From Acanthochromis polyacanthus (Eukaryota > Chordata > Actinopteri > Pomacentridae), in NCBI RefSeq assembly GCF_021347895.1, contig NC_067119.1, positions 6,150,534 to 6,214,533 of the forward strand: a stretch of 64,000 nt of DNA, in the 5' to 3' direction. Shown here piece by piece: positions 35,946-48,500 of this stretch (position 1 is its first letter; each line of letters opens with the position of its first letter). The position numbers were made by a program, and so were the translations under genes. The notes beneath the pieces are model-generated. The model worked only from the letters and a program-made list of their open reading frames with translations. It had not been told where the DNA came from and made no database searches.

Positions 35946-36263
35946 AAGATTACTGTGGCGTAAGAGAAGGAGCTCAGGCATTAAGCCTTAAGGGGCAGAA
36001 AATGTAATCAACAAAGCAGCAGGACCAATGTGGACTGAATTTATTAGTTTTGAGATTCACACAGTATGACCAGTGTCTTCTTTAATTCTTATGAAGCATT
36101 CATGTATAAATCAACCAAAATCCAGTGAAATTCGTTGGATATCATATTAAAACTGTTCTTCACTCAATTTCCCATTTCAACACATTTTCTCAGTAAGAGG
36201 CAGTTAAAGGGTATTCAATATAGGCTCTATATACCTACACAAATATACTATGAACTGTGCTTA

Positions 36264-36474
36264 TCCAGTGAAATTCGTTGGATTTTGGTTGCTTTTTTGT
36301 GAATGTTCTTAAGAAACTTTTTTTTATTTCTTTTTTTCCCACCAAACACTGTTCAAAAATTTCCACTAATGTTGAAAATGTGGACATCAAAACTTTCACT
36401 GTGAAAATATGTATTTCTTTCTACATTTTCAAGCTTTAAAACGGGTCAATTTGCCCTGCAGGACGACACGAGGG
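36264..36474. mobile_element. piggyBac-type MITE, copy 2, truncated
   Basis: Shares ttggattttggttgctttt and aaaacgggtcaatttgccct with copy 1 and ends ggacgacacgaggg. The left part is missing or rearranged: a reversed piece (aaccaaaatccagtgaaatt) lies at about 36112-36140. The right TTAA is mutated. Confidence 0.6.
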
Positions 36475-37490
36475 TAAAATAGTTCCTAGCCGTCTCCTTT
36501 AAATCTTTATGTAAAAACCTAGGCATCACAGTCTGCTTGTTGGCATTAATCCAAAACAACAGTCAAACTGTCAGTGAAGAGGAAGTCAGGCTGCAGTTGA
36601 TGATCATGCTACAGCTGACTTCTCACTTTTGAGTGAGTCAAAAACAAAAAAAGAACAAAAAAAGAAGAGAGAAAGCTATCAGTGTTAAACTCTGCAGGTC
36701 TCTCAGTTTTAAATCAATTACTGTCAGAAGTCCAACAGCCAGACACTCTCTAGTTTCTGTCTGAGACTCTCACATCAGAGAGGAAACTGGTGGATTTCAT
36801 GCTTCAGTAATTGTTTTACATTTAAAGGGCATATTTTCTGCCAGGCCTGTAATATTTATTAAGAAGTTCAGCCTCTGTGCCAAACTGTCAGAGTTCATTT
36901 CATCACCTTTTCACAGACATCACTTCCACCACAGACAACATCCTTTTTTTCATCTCTGTTCCTGTTTTTAAAAACTGAACTCTGCTGAATCTCCAGTTTA
37001 GCTTTCATAATGACTCTCTGTGTGTTTTATGGCTCTCATAATGTGAAAATACACACAGGGTTCAATCTGTGGATGTTTTAAGACATACATATATTGTGAA
37101 AAATAAAATCTTCTGCAAAAACGACAGATATTATGTAAAATAATAAACAGTCAAACTGTTCAGTACATTTTATACACATATACTAACATTGTTCAGTCGA
37201 AAAAAAACCTCCAAAACATAAATGATAAACCTTAGTCTCAGAATGGTTGTATAATCTTCAGAATGACCTAAATATGTTTCATCCAAATTGCAAATTATTT
37301 AGAAAATGCTCACAATATATGGACAAAAATATAGGGAACAACTGGTGTTCTTTTATTAAATCTTTCTCAAGCAAATTATATAACAAAAATAGAAAACAAA
37401 ATGTGAGCAGCCATCTTAAAAATGTGCATATAAATCTTTCTTACGGACAGATGCTTGAGAAAAATTCAATAAATACTGTGGAAAATTATG
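36475..37490. other. Intergenic, nothing recognised
   Basis: AT-rich, no gene or named repeat. The open frame at 37247-37684 merely overlaps the mariner remnant in antisense. Confidence 0.45.
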
Positions 37491-37529
37491 TACAAGGTGC
37501 AATTCTAAAATCTCCAAGATTGGGCCTAC

Positions 37530-37935
37530 AAAAAGAATCAAAAACTGTACCTGGTTTGAGTCTGGCTGCTATAACCTTCAAAGTAGCCTCTCTGTGCAGC
37601 GATGCAGCGCTCCGAGCTCCGCTGTCACGCTGCAAACGCTCCCTGGAAGTCCGGTTATGTAAACATGTCAAGCTTCATCTGTGATGGCCGCTGAATCTCC
37701 TAAACTGTGTCAAAATGGAGAACCTTCAACTTGAATTTCATTTCAGGGAGGAGGAAGAAGTCACAGGGAGCTAAATCTTTTGAGCAGGGCAGGTGGGGAG
37801 TGGAGATTGTGTTGTTGTGGCCAGAAAACCTCACTGTAAATACAATCGGAGCTGCCACATGCGATTGCATCACATTTAAAGTCACTTGCAGCTAATGTTC
37901 TCCATCAGATTCCCCAGGACATGCCAACTAGACCT
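37530..37935 (-). pseudogene. mariner transposase, C-terminal remnant
   Basis: Read on the - strand in one frame, SKDLAPCDFFLLPEMKFKLK corresponds to the mariner block SPDLAPCDFFLFP that carries the third catalytic Asp. It continues HFDTV, EIQRPSQ, then DFQGAF and RSSERCIAAQRGYFEGYSSQ, the usual C-terminal end. At least three in-frame stops interrupt it (before EIQ, before PDF and before QRS). The N-terminal domain is not found upstream. Dead element. Confidence 0.85.
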
Positions 37936-38009
37936 TGGCATCCTGAGGGACTAATTCCTGGTGCAGAACAGTGTGAATGTTGAAGAAAACAACAAGCATT
38001 CTCATTCAA

Positions 38010-38140
38010 GAGGTGGCAGTTTGCAAACATCTTTAGGCCATGGAAGGTCCTATAATGGCACCTTCTTGTCACCCAAAGTGGCCAGACCCTTTATTTTCCT
38101 TCTGTCCATTCTCTTCCATTTATTCGACTCTGAGTTGCTG
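38010..38140 (-). repeat. LINE fragment, first direct copy
   Basis: gtttgcaaacatctttaggc, catggaaggtcctataatgg and gtccattctcttccatttat match the start of the LINE fragment at 38945 closely. The two flank the Tc1 remnant as ~100-bp direct repeats. Confidence 0.6.
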
Positions 38141-38174
38141 TGGCAGACAGTAGAGTAGTTCATTCCAGATGTTC

Positions 38175-38605
38175 TGTGGAACATTCCATCAAGACACCGG
38201 ATGATCCTTGACCCGAAATGAAGCCATTACTGATGCTGACTGCAGCCCAATAACCATCAGACGGCATCTGTGAGGGAAGCTTAAAAAAAAACCTTCAACA
38301 TCCACATCTTCCTCAATGCCACAAAATTGCCCTGTCAGACTTTTCAAGGGAGCATCAAACATGGGACAATGAAAGGTGGAAGAAAGAGAAAAAACTTTAC
38401 CTTGACGGTCCTGATGGCTTCCAACGTTACTGGCCTGACTAGGAGATCCCACTGGATATGTTTTCTGTGCAGCACAGTGGAGGAGGCTCCATCATGATCT
38501 GGGTTGCTGTTTCCTTCAATGGAACAATGGTATCCTCCTGGTGCTCCTCTTGGAAACTGTGGTTTTTCCAGTGCGAAAATTGTTGCGTCTTCTCCCAACG
38601 GTAAC
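38175..38605 (+). pseudogene. Tc1-like transposase remnant
   Basis: In the + strand, [15 protein letters not shown] is followed by [11 protein letters not shown], a stop, then SGGGSIMIWVAVS. These are the Tc1-family catalytic-core motifs (REHLTW, LDGPDGF, GGGSVMVWG). Residues normally between WKK and the LDGPDG block, including the FSDE Asp region, are reduced. Decayed. Confidence 0.8.
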
Positions 38606-38944
38606 GAAGACCCAACTCTGGTCACCAGTGATGTTCCTTCACATAAAAGGGTCAATTATCCAGATAAACACTGACACAAAATGCTGTTCTCTGCTCAAGT
38701 TTGAGGTAAACAAAATCACAAATGTGCATCTACAAGTGGCCACAAAAATGTGTGTAAAACAGACCCTGATGTTGATAGAGCAGAGTCCTGATTCGTCTCA
38801 GTTACTACCATGGACTGTAAACAAAGATGGACGAACTCTCAGTAACGTCATCCACTGGTCTTCTTTACACCTGTTTTAAAGCTCAGTGGTGATTCCAGCT
38901 GCTGCCATCGCAGAAGCCCGTTCTATCTCCAGCTAATCCAAAAG

Positions 38945-39430
38945 TCAGCAAAGAGGTGAAGGTTTGCAAACATGTTTAAGCCATGGAAGGTCCTATGATG
39001 GCACCACAATTATCCTTCCGTCCATTTTCTTCCATTTATCCGACTGAGTTGATGTTCTTATTTCCACCAATGCTTTCCAGTCTCTCCTTGGGGATCCCGA
39101 TGTGTCCCAGACCTGAGAGATATATAAGCCCTTTCGTAACTTCTGGGTCTACCGTTGCAATTGGAAATGCCCAGAAACCTCCAAAGGAAGTCGCCCAGGA
39201 GGCTAATCAGATGTCTGAACCACTTCAACTGGCTACTTTCATTGTGAATGAGCAATAAATCCATGCTTCAATAGATGAAAATCCATTCCAATGCGTGGAA
39301 CCATAACCTAGTAACCCAGAGCTCATGACCATAGGTACCATAGGTAGAGGATGGAATGACTAGTAAATAAAAAGCTTGACCTTCCAGCTCAGCTCCCTCT
39401 ACCGCACCCATATTACTTCTGACGCTGCCC
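38945..39430 (-). pseudogene. Non-LTR retrotransposon ORF2 C-terminal tail fragment
   Basis: On the - strand, NESSQLKWFRHLIS followed by the GRPRSYERAYISLRSG region matches the fish LINE tail ERSQLRWLGHLIRM...GRPRTRWRDYVSRLA. The + strand wording cccagagctcatgaccatag and tccagctcagctccctct is the same segment continuing. Truncated on both sides, with substitutions and small gaps. Confidence 0.7.
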
Positions 39431-39529
39431 ATGTCAGCCCTTAATTATGCATTTAAGCCTTAACAAACATTCAGTAGGTGAGTTATATAACAATTCACCA
39501 CCTGTACAGTTGTCATGAACACGGAAATT

Positions 39530-39730
39530 CGCTATAAAGACCAAAACCATTTTTTTTAATACAAGATTTTAAATGTGTTCATTTCTGCTGAAAAGTTGCA
39601 CATTTTAACGTGGGGGTCTATGGCCATTGACTGACTTTTGGAGTCAGCCTCATGTGGCCAATCGAGGAACTGCAGCTGTTTTTGGTACTTCATTTCTCAG
39701 CCTCATAGGTTGCCAATTATTTACTGCATG
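39530..39730. repeat. Interspersed repeat, class unknown
   Basis: Contains gtgggggtctatggccattg, actgacttttggagtcagcc and ggaactgcagctgtttttgg, wording I recognise as frequent in teleost genomes. No ends are visible. Confidence 0.5.
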
Positions 39731-39854
39731 CATATGTTGCACATATACGAGTATACATTCTGATTGCATCTCAGACGTATGCGATTCCACTGAAATAGAG
39801 GGCGTACCGTGTCTTTAGATCTAGATTTTTAATAGTTTAAAACACCTCCCCAAA

Positions 39855-39910
39855 ACAAATCCTTCCAGAATTTCCTTCGGCATTAATAAAATTTCATATT
39901 ATCTTATAAA
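39855..39910 (+). repeat. LINE tail fragment
   Basis: cagaatttccttcggcatta ataaaatttcatatt resembles fish LINE 3' ends (aatttcctttgggatcaata). Lies just beyond the inferred YPEL1 poly(A) site. Confidence 0.45.
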
Positions 39911-39959
39911 CATCCGTCGTATCCGAAAAATGAACGTCAATTTCAGACAATCCACAACT

Positions 39960-42900
39960 TAATGCCATTGAAAATTTATTGTGATATCTGATAGTTTACA
40001 TTAGAGTGAAAACAGACATGTGACATGGCTTTACTAAGACAGAATGCAAAGCAATGTAGTCAAATAAAAAGCATATAATATTCGTTTTTAAATTTAGGAA
40101 AAAAAAATAAAACAGGCACAACATATAGCCATTATAAATACAACATGCTTTAGACCTTAAACTGTAGTTTAACAGTCCTAAGAAAAGAACTTGTACAGTC
40201 TTTTCCCCTGTATACCCATCTTGCCTTTGATCAGCATCCTTTCAGGTACGTCTTTAGACAGTAACAGAGCTCAAAAAGTAGGTAGCCAGTGTCACAATAA
40301 AACAGAATAACAATAAAAAGTAAACAGTTTTCAGCAGCAAATATCTACATTTTTCATCCAGGCTGCTTTGACGCTGTTGAGTTCAGAGAATCAAAACATT
40401 CCACAGAAAGACAATGTCATAAGTGACAGGTTTTATACTCTTCGATTTTGGTATAGCAGTTGAATCTCCAGGAGACACTCGGACTCGGTCCCTGGCTTCC
40501 TTCCTGCCCACTGACACATGACACTGATGCATTCGATAGAACCTGGTTCTTATTTGGTACACACTGGCGGTGACACTGGCAACTGCTTTTTGTTGGTTCA
40601 GCTTAGACTGAATGATCGAAGGGAGAGTATAGAGGCTCTGCAGTTGGGTCACAAATCTCCCAGCAACCACTGCTGGCACCGTCTCAGAGGTACTTTTGGA
40701 GAAACTGGCTGTGTGCAGGTAACAGTTAAAGAGGAGTAAAGTCGTACTACTATACTGGATGTGCATTCAGTAACAATGTGAGCAGACATGAGTGGTCTGC
40801 TAAGGTAGATGCGTTTCCAAATTTAGCTACCAGTGCTGGTCTCTCTTCCTGTAGGAGTGTGAGAGAAGTAGACCAAGGTGAAGTCAGCAAATGGCAGAGT
40901 TCTGATGTTGTTAGCTAATTCAATCAGACAGTGAGGGCTTGTTGATCACATAAAAGCTACATCCCAGTTCAGGAGCTGCAACCTTCGAGGAATCGGCCTC
41001 TTGAGAGTGTCTCTTGTTCCAAATCGTATTACCTTCTTTTTACTTTCAGTACATACTGCAGCTGCTCTTACAAAGTATGGACTGTTGCATGCAGTGTGAC
41101 TGGGACTTCCTCATAATATTAGCTTTAACCGTTTAGCTTACTTATCCGGTGCATCTGTAGTGCGACATGACTCTTGATGTATATGGTGAATCTTAAACTG
41201 CTGAGGATTGTGGGTCAGAAAAGCATGTGTTGGGATGTTTTACATCTTTATCTGGCGTGCTACATTGTATGATAATCCGGTTATTGGAACTGAAGGGCAG
41301 GCTAACCCCTCATGGTGCATTCAAGTGCTCCTCATCAACTTTGGAAGCTTTAAGATAGTTTCACCACAAGGACTACTCTGTTCTTGTTCAGGAGGTAAAA
41401 CGAAATGGTGAAAACAAAGCTGCACTGATGAGCACAGGAACTCCAAAGACAGTATATAAAAGATGGAAGTAGCTAAAGCACCACTTGTCATTCACAATAT
41501 ACCCTGTATTATCGCCTGTTTTCCTCCACATGGGACCATAATTTTAAAAAATGGACACCATGCTGTATTAAAGGAGACTTGAATCTACTGACTGAACTCG
41601 TTAGGAAAATGTTTACTGAGATAACAGATCAGGTAAGAAGTCAGGCCATTTGCTCATAAATTTCGATACAATCCAACTTCTGTTTTAAACCAGAAGAGTC
41701 GCCCTCTGCTGGCTGTTCGAAAGAATGCAGATTTAAGTTAATTCTGTTTTGGTTTCACAGTTGAGATCTTGAGATTACATCCATCTTTTATAAACAGCCT
41801 AGAATCAAAATGGTCACATCACGTTTCCTGATTTATTTAAAATTTGCTGTAGACCACTTGAATGCATCAGTAATGTAACTTAAGGCTGGAAAGCTTCAAA
41901 ATACTCTTGGGCCGAATGTTTTAAACCAGGTTCTGACCACACCCAGAAGTCATGTCATGGTGTGCTGACATACTCTGGATTACCCTTAAGTCTTGATTAT
42001 ACTATCTTGCGGAGATGCACACGGACATGTAGCTGTACTACTTTGTGGTGCGTTTGGAGGAGTTTAACCCTGTACATGTGCAGTAGATTGGCATCTACGT
42101 ATTAGGCACATGTACACCACTGCTGTTTAAGCATAGCAGTTGTGCAAATATAAAATTTTGGATGTCCACAGAGAGGCCTGCAGACTTCAGCAGATAGTAA
42201 AATTTATGTTACTCAAACCCTATGTAAATGTGTATAACACTGGTCTTAAACATCACTGCAGCCAGGAGAGAAGTTAAAGACATTCAGCTGCGTATAAGTT
42301 TCTCTTTAAACAGTCATGTAGAGGTTTTTAAAAAAAGAGCTCCACCGAACGACGGCTGCATCTAAGGGTGTCTTGTTTCAATGGGGGTCTTGGAAGTCAA
42401 AGGGATGCAGTCCCAGAACTGGAATGTCACAGCTAATGTCATATAATATCAGAACACCACATTAGGAAACAAACAGTTAATTTTTGGATAAATCCAGCAC
42501 AGAAATGAAACGTTCTTAAGAAATACAATCAGATATTTACAGCCAGTGTTGCCAAAAACTAGTGACCCCTAATATGGCTGCCACAGGGTGCGTTTTATCG
42601 CCTGAAAGCCCTCAATACAGGAGACACTGACTGTGGTGGCAAAAAGGTCTTGGTAAAAGGCTCTCCCTGCGACATGGTGGGAGATTCCAGCTCGCCCTCG
42701 ACGTCTACATGGCTCAGCAGAGACCTAAACACTGGCCCTCTAACAGGCCCTCACCACACAAGCTAAATAAACAAGCTAAGAGAAACAAACAAACAAAACC
42801 GGGATAAAATCACTTCCAAACAAACTAACCTGGCTCTCGACCTTACAGATCACTGGGAGAGACAGTGAAACCAAACAGTTGCGAAAGAACGAAAGAAAGA

Positions 42901-45444
42901 AAACAACAGGAAAACCTAAACAAACAAAACCAGGAGAAAAAAAAGAGAAATAAAACTGAGGAAAAGAAAGTAAACATTCACTTTTGTGTGCAGGCGCGCA
43001 TGTGGGCTAATACACATGCATGTATGCACACACACATACAGACACACAGCCAGAGGTACAGTGAACAAAAGTGCTTCAAGTTGGGGAAGTAAAAGAACTA
43101 ACCCAGTAGAAATACGTATAAAACCTTAAATATGTTACTTTATGTACAAAAACTGTAACACGGGCCAATATCTCAGCTGTTTATGTATTTATATTTTCAA
43201 GTAGGTATCACTGCTAACTATTAAGGGTTTGCATTGTCATAGTTTTTAGGATAAAAGGTCGTGTGATCTGACTGACCTTGCCGGCAAAGTAATCAATCAC
43301 TGCTGATTTTTAAATCTCTCCCATCCCACCCTGCCCCGCCTTGACCTGCTGCCATCTTTTTAATCCTTCCAATAAAAACTCAAACAAGCCCCGGGCATAC
43401 CTAAACCTCTTCCTCTGAGAAATAATATACTGAATATCCATCTGTTTTTGCACCTCTAAATCTTAACATAGAAAATATATGCGCGTATGTATACTCACTC
43501 TCTGTTATCCGGGGAAAAAAAAGAAGGGCAGACAGAGCTCATTGAGGATTTTGGTGAAGAACATGATTTTCGAGGGCCGCTTTGAACCAGAAGGGGGGGA
43601 AGACACATTGGTTCACGTGAAGATTTTTTTTCAGCGTTATGCACTGCACAACAGAAGAAAAAAAAGAAAGACGGGGAGGCCGTTCATGTTTTGAAGAGGC
43701 ACAAGATTCATACGGCTTAGAGGCAAATCCACAAAGAGACAATTCATACGCTCTAAGAGAGAGAGGGACATAAAGTGCAAAAGATCTATGAGAGCGGGAA
43801 GAAATAGCGGGAAGAAAATGGCGGGATTTCTAGGGTAGCAGCAAAGAATCACAAACTAACAAAAACCCAACAAAATTACATAGAATCATCCAACAGATGG
43901 CTACTAAACACACTACGGAGACGACGAAACCCTCAAACCGTCATCCAGCTTTCTTCCAACAATCATCCGTGAGAAGGCCATTAAAAAACGGACGAGAAAC
44001 TTTAGTTTTTGCCTCTAAACCGACGTGAACCAAAGGCCTCCGCAAAGTGCAAACGAAGTAGCATCGTTCAAGTTCAAGCCACTGTGTAATGCGTGACCAC
44101 ACAATGCATATATACACACAGTAATATGCATATATACATGTGCATGACAGCAAACATATATATTCATATATATATAGAAACCATGTTCCAATATCTACGT
44201 ACTACGAACATTTTCATAGTATTTATGGATATGTAATCATAGCATGTGTATTTATATTCATATGTGTCTCTTACTGTGTCGTTACTAGACAATAGGATAA
44301 TACAGCCTGTCATAGTGTTTTATGACATGTGGACACTGATGTAAGGTTCCCCAGTCTAGAAACTATTCCTGCTTCTCTTCCTGTCTCTTCCACTTATTGT
44401 ACTGTTGCAAAATGGGACCAGCCACAATCGCAATTAGCCAAGCACTACAAATATTCATATATTTATAAATTCATACTTATATATAGATATATGTATATTA
44501 TGTATATATCCATTTATGTCAAACCAATACTAGGTGCTGCTTTCAATGCTTTTTGGGTGCTGAAAAGTACCAGAAGGAGAGTGGGGGGAATAAAGAAAAT
44601 CCACAAGAAAGGAAAAAAGGATAAAAACAGAGGAAAATATCAGGTATAAAATTCCACATTACTGCACTCTCATCCTTTGCCACTAAAAAAAAAAATAAAG
44701 TAAGATGCTGCTACATATTCGTAACTACGATAAACTCCCTTTCCCCTCCCCTCCTCACCCATCCCTGATTGCTCATTTGGACATTAGCAAAGAAAAGCAT
44801 GCTCAGCTATAGGCAGAGATACACCAAGCCAAAAATAAACAAAATGTGACAGACTCGACAGGGAAAAAAAATGCTAACCAGTAACATCCATCTGCCATCA
44901 AACCAAAACCTTACCAAACCCAGAAGTTAAAACTAGAGCAAATGAACAAAACATCCAAATAATCAGCAAAGTCTTCTGTTTCGCCGGACGAGCGAAGTAA
45001 CGAAAACAAAGGTATGTTCTTTCAGTGAAGTCTCTCGCCGTTCGCATAGTGGTCGCCATATCACCACAATCACTTGAAAGCGTGGCTCGGTGGGGCGGAG
45101 GGGTGAGAGTGGAGGGTGGAGGCCGGGGGCTCAAACCCAAAAGCTCCAAAACACACAATCTTCAAAGTAACGACGGGACTCCTGTGACGTGATTTTTGCA
45201 AGAGTTGCTCCACTTCCTGTTTGTCGTTTTTTAACGCCCGTTCACGATGAGCCGGTGGGGGTGTGCACGTGAAGGAGGTGAGGGGGAGGTGAGTGGAGGT
45301 TTGTTTTCCTTTTTCTAAGGGGAGTCAGAGTGGTGGTGGTGGTGGTGGTAGGGAAGGGGTCGGGGTGGTCGATGGTTGTCGCTCCACGCAGTTCAGTAAA
45401 GAGCATTCCAAGGTCAGAAAAAAAAAAGGAGCCCGGCCAGAGCG
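39960..45444 (-). other. ypel1: Inferred long YPEL1 3' UTR
   Basis: From the YPEL1 stop down to about 39970 the sequence lacks the transposon and satellite fragments found on both sides. AATAAA on the - strand lies at 39980-39975, placing a poly(A) site near 39960. Mammalian YPEL1 also has a multi-kilobase 3' UTR. It contains small simple repeats, such as a (ggt)n at about 45331-45350. Open frames here have no motifs. The exact end is inference. Confidence 0.5.
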
Positions 45445-45534
45445 TCACTCCCACCCGTTATCCTTGATCATGTGAGCCAGCTCGATGATGAACTTTCCCT
45501 CTTTGTACTTTTGACTGCTCTCAAACGCATGCTC
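45445..45534 (-). CDS. ypel1: YPEL1 terminal coding exon
   Basis: 30 codons including the stop (TGA at 45447-45445), phase 0, acceptor gtgttttcag|gag. Encodes [20 protein letters not shown] followed by HMIKDNGWE. Confidence 0.97.
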   Translation of the reverse strand, partial: EHAFESSQKYKEGKFIIELAHMIKDNGWE

Positions 45535-48500
45535 CTGAAAACACACCAAGAAAGAGAGAAAAACGTAAGTGTTTGACTGATACTGAGGTAAAAACTGAAG
45601 ATTGAGACAACAATACACAGGCTAACAATCACATAAAACATGAAAAATGTGATTAAGGATGTGATCAAAAAGTTCCAGGACTGGTTATGCTGCATGTGAA
45701 TGAAGCATGGCAGTTGTGACATGCATGTTACATGTGCGAGCAGTAACTTCCATGAGCCAGCAGACCATTTTATTATCAACATCAACCCCTTTGTTACACA
45801 TTAGGGATGTTGGTCTCAATTCAATTCAAGTCATTTAATACTTGCCCATACCATTTTCCAAGCTAATAGACCCTTTAAGTATTATAGATTAGCTGTAGTA
45901 CCTGGTTCCTCATGTTGACTAGAGGAGGTGGGTACTTCCATTTGCGCATGGAGAGAGCATTACTGAAGTTTAGCTAGTAAAGGGGCACCATGATAGAGAC
46001 TGCCAGACCTAATGTGAACTAGTACTCGTATTAACCTTTTACGCAGAGTTGGCTCAGAACTGATGGGCACCATGTCAAAAAGGTTGTCAGTGTGGTTGCA
46101 TTTTGTTAAAAATAGACTGGCAAACAATCCAGTTAAAACTTTGCTCAACAGGCAACAGCAGTGATCTAAAACAGCAGTTAACTTGTCTATGGTATATTCA
46201 TAAGTAGTTACTGTCCTGCTTTCACCAGTTGACAGTTATTGTGATCTGTTGGTATCATTTCAGGGTTCAAATTATTTAATATGCGACAAATATCAGCTTT
46301 AAATGTTTGCAATTCATTTAGGCTAATAAGGCTAGCAGGTAGACTGTGCTGTGGTCCATTTATTTCATGCAGACAGAGAAACGTGGTCAATCGATTGCTT
46401 TAAGAGTAGGTATAGTTTCAGCTGATCAAGACTTTCTTTAGTAGACTGCAGATCTAATAATGACAGATGATTTTACACTTTGTTTGACGTACGTTCGCAA
46501 GAGATGAGCTTCAAAAGGATTGTCAGTCAACAACTAAGCAACAGTCTTCTACAGCAATTAGGATTCTCAGCTGTTATAAAACTTCAAACACATACACTAT
46601 CATTCAAAGGTTTGGGGTTTTCTAATCATCAATGAGCCTTTCAACACCATTAGCTAACACAATGTAGCATTAGAACACAGGAGTGATGGTTGCTGGAAAT
46701 GTTCCTCTGTACCCCTATGGAGATATTCCATTAAACATTTCCAGCTAGAATAGTCATTTACCACATTAACAATGTCTAGACTGGATTTCTGATCGATTTA
46801 ATGTCATCTTTATAGGAAAAAAAATGCTTTTCTTTCCAAAACAAGGACATTTCTGACTGATCCCAAACTTTTAAACGAAAGGATACAGCTTCATGACAAC
46901 TAAACAAACTCCGTTTACTGAGAAAGACTGTTGGACGTGCTTGAAAGCTGTTAAACTGAACCTTGAGTTCAGACTGTTGTGAACTTTTTTCTGTAAACTA
47001 GTTCTTATCCTTCACCTCCTCAACTTTCCTGTAGACAATAACATGAAGTTTAAAAGGAATCAGGTTGAAATATTTGCGTGTTTACGACTGACGCCGAAAC
47101 TGTATTTTGTGCTGAAGGTCAACAAGTTATTGTATCATTTCTCCCACGTGGAGAACCTTGACTGTCTGATATTCTCAGACTGTGAAATGTTGCTTCAGTC
47201 TTCAAAAGGTGCTGGAGATGCTTTTAAGTAAATTATGGAGGAAACCTACAACACTGCGGAGGAGGCAAACATCATATGAAAGAAGCATACAGCAACTCAA
47301 ACACCAACGGGAGGTGTAGATGTACAGTACATTCATGTAGCCTCATTATTATCTGAGAACAGCAGGGTTTCTGGAGAGAAGAACACGAGAACAGAAAACG
47401 GTTTCCTCTAGCGACCAAATCACTTTCTTTCAAGCGTCTAAACTTCACCGCTGACAGTACATCTCATTAGATGCTGTATGATTTCCGGCGTATGTCTCTT
47501 CCTGCTGAGCTCCAGGAGATTCATGAGGGTCTTTGTTGTTATTTGCTCAGGCTGCTTTGCCTTGTAAACCAGCTCTGCTTTCCTTTTCTGTGCTCGCGGC
47601 GCCTTTCTGACAATCTCTAATTGTTTTTGACACTAAAGGAGCAGCTTTAAGTGAGTTCCTGTGCCTATACTTTGTTCAGTTATTTTACACCCTTCCAGTC
47701 TTTTCAGACAATTACTAGGACGAGCCTCTTCAAAATGGCCTGACATTTAATCACTGTAGACTCTCGGAGGTACCAGTCTGGCTGTCTGCAGCCAACCTTT
47801 CGGCACTGTAATTAGCTTGCGCGCTAGGATACCACACGGTGTTCAATCTCTGAGCCCGAAAACAAACGTGAGCAAAAAACGTCGTCACCGTGACTTTAAT
47901 GAGCAATGTTTTAATGAGAGAGACTTTGCTCTTTCGACCTGTAATGCCGTAATTTGTCCCCGTGAAAGAAAAAGAAAAACCACACAGTTGCACAACGTCG
48001 TGGGAACAGACCGAGGTGGTGCTTTGTGAAAGATGGGGAGGGTCAAAGGTGTAAGCTTGAGGATACTCACATATTTCCAGCCCAGGGTGGTTTTACAGTT
48101 TTCACAGTAGATATCAGCCACAGCATGTAAACCTGTGAGGAGAACCCGCTCCTCAGCTGGCCCGCAGCCGACATTCACCCTAGAAACGAGACAGCAAGTG
48201 GAGAAAAGGTCATGGAGGTCAGAGGAGGAACAGCAGGTTTAAAGTGAAGGTACAGCCTCTAAAAACTGGATAAAACCCCCGAAATGGAACCAAAATGAAT
48301 GGAAATACCAACCAAATGCAATGACGGCTTTCCAATGCGAGAACTTGGAGCAGGTGCGAAGTGGTGCAAACATTTACAGGAACATCTCCTCAATTAGTCT
48401 TTCTGTTTCCATTGTGGTGTAGATTTATGATGGCATCAATATTAGCTCTGACCGCACCACAACAACAGTAGATAGTAGGCTTATGTTAGTATATATGGAG

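Noticed and set aside
37247..37684. 145-codon + strand frame
   Set aside because: Its second half is antisense to the mariner transposase remnant and its first half is AT-rich filler.
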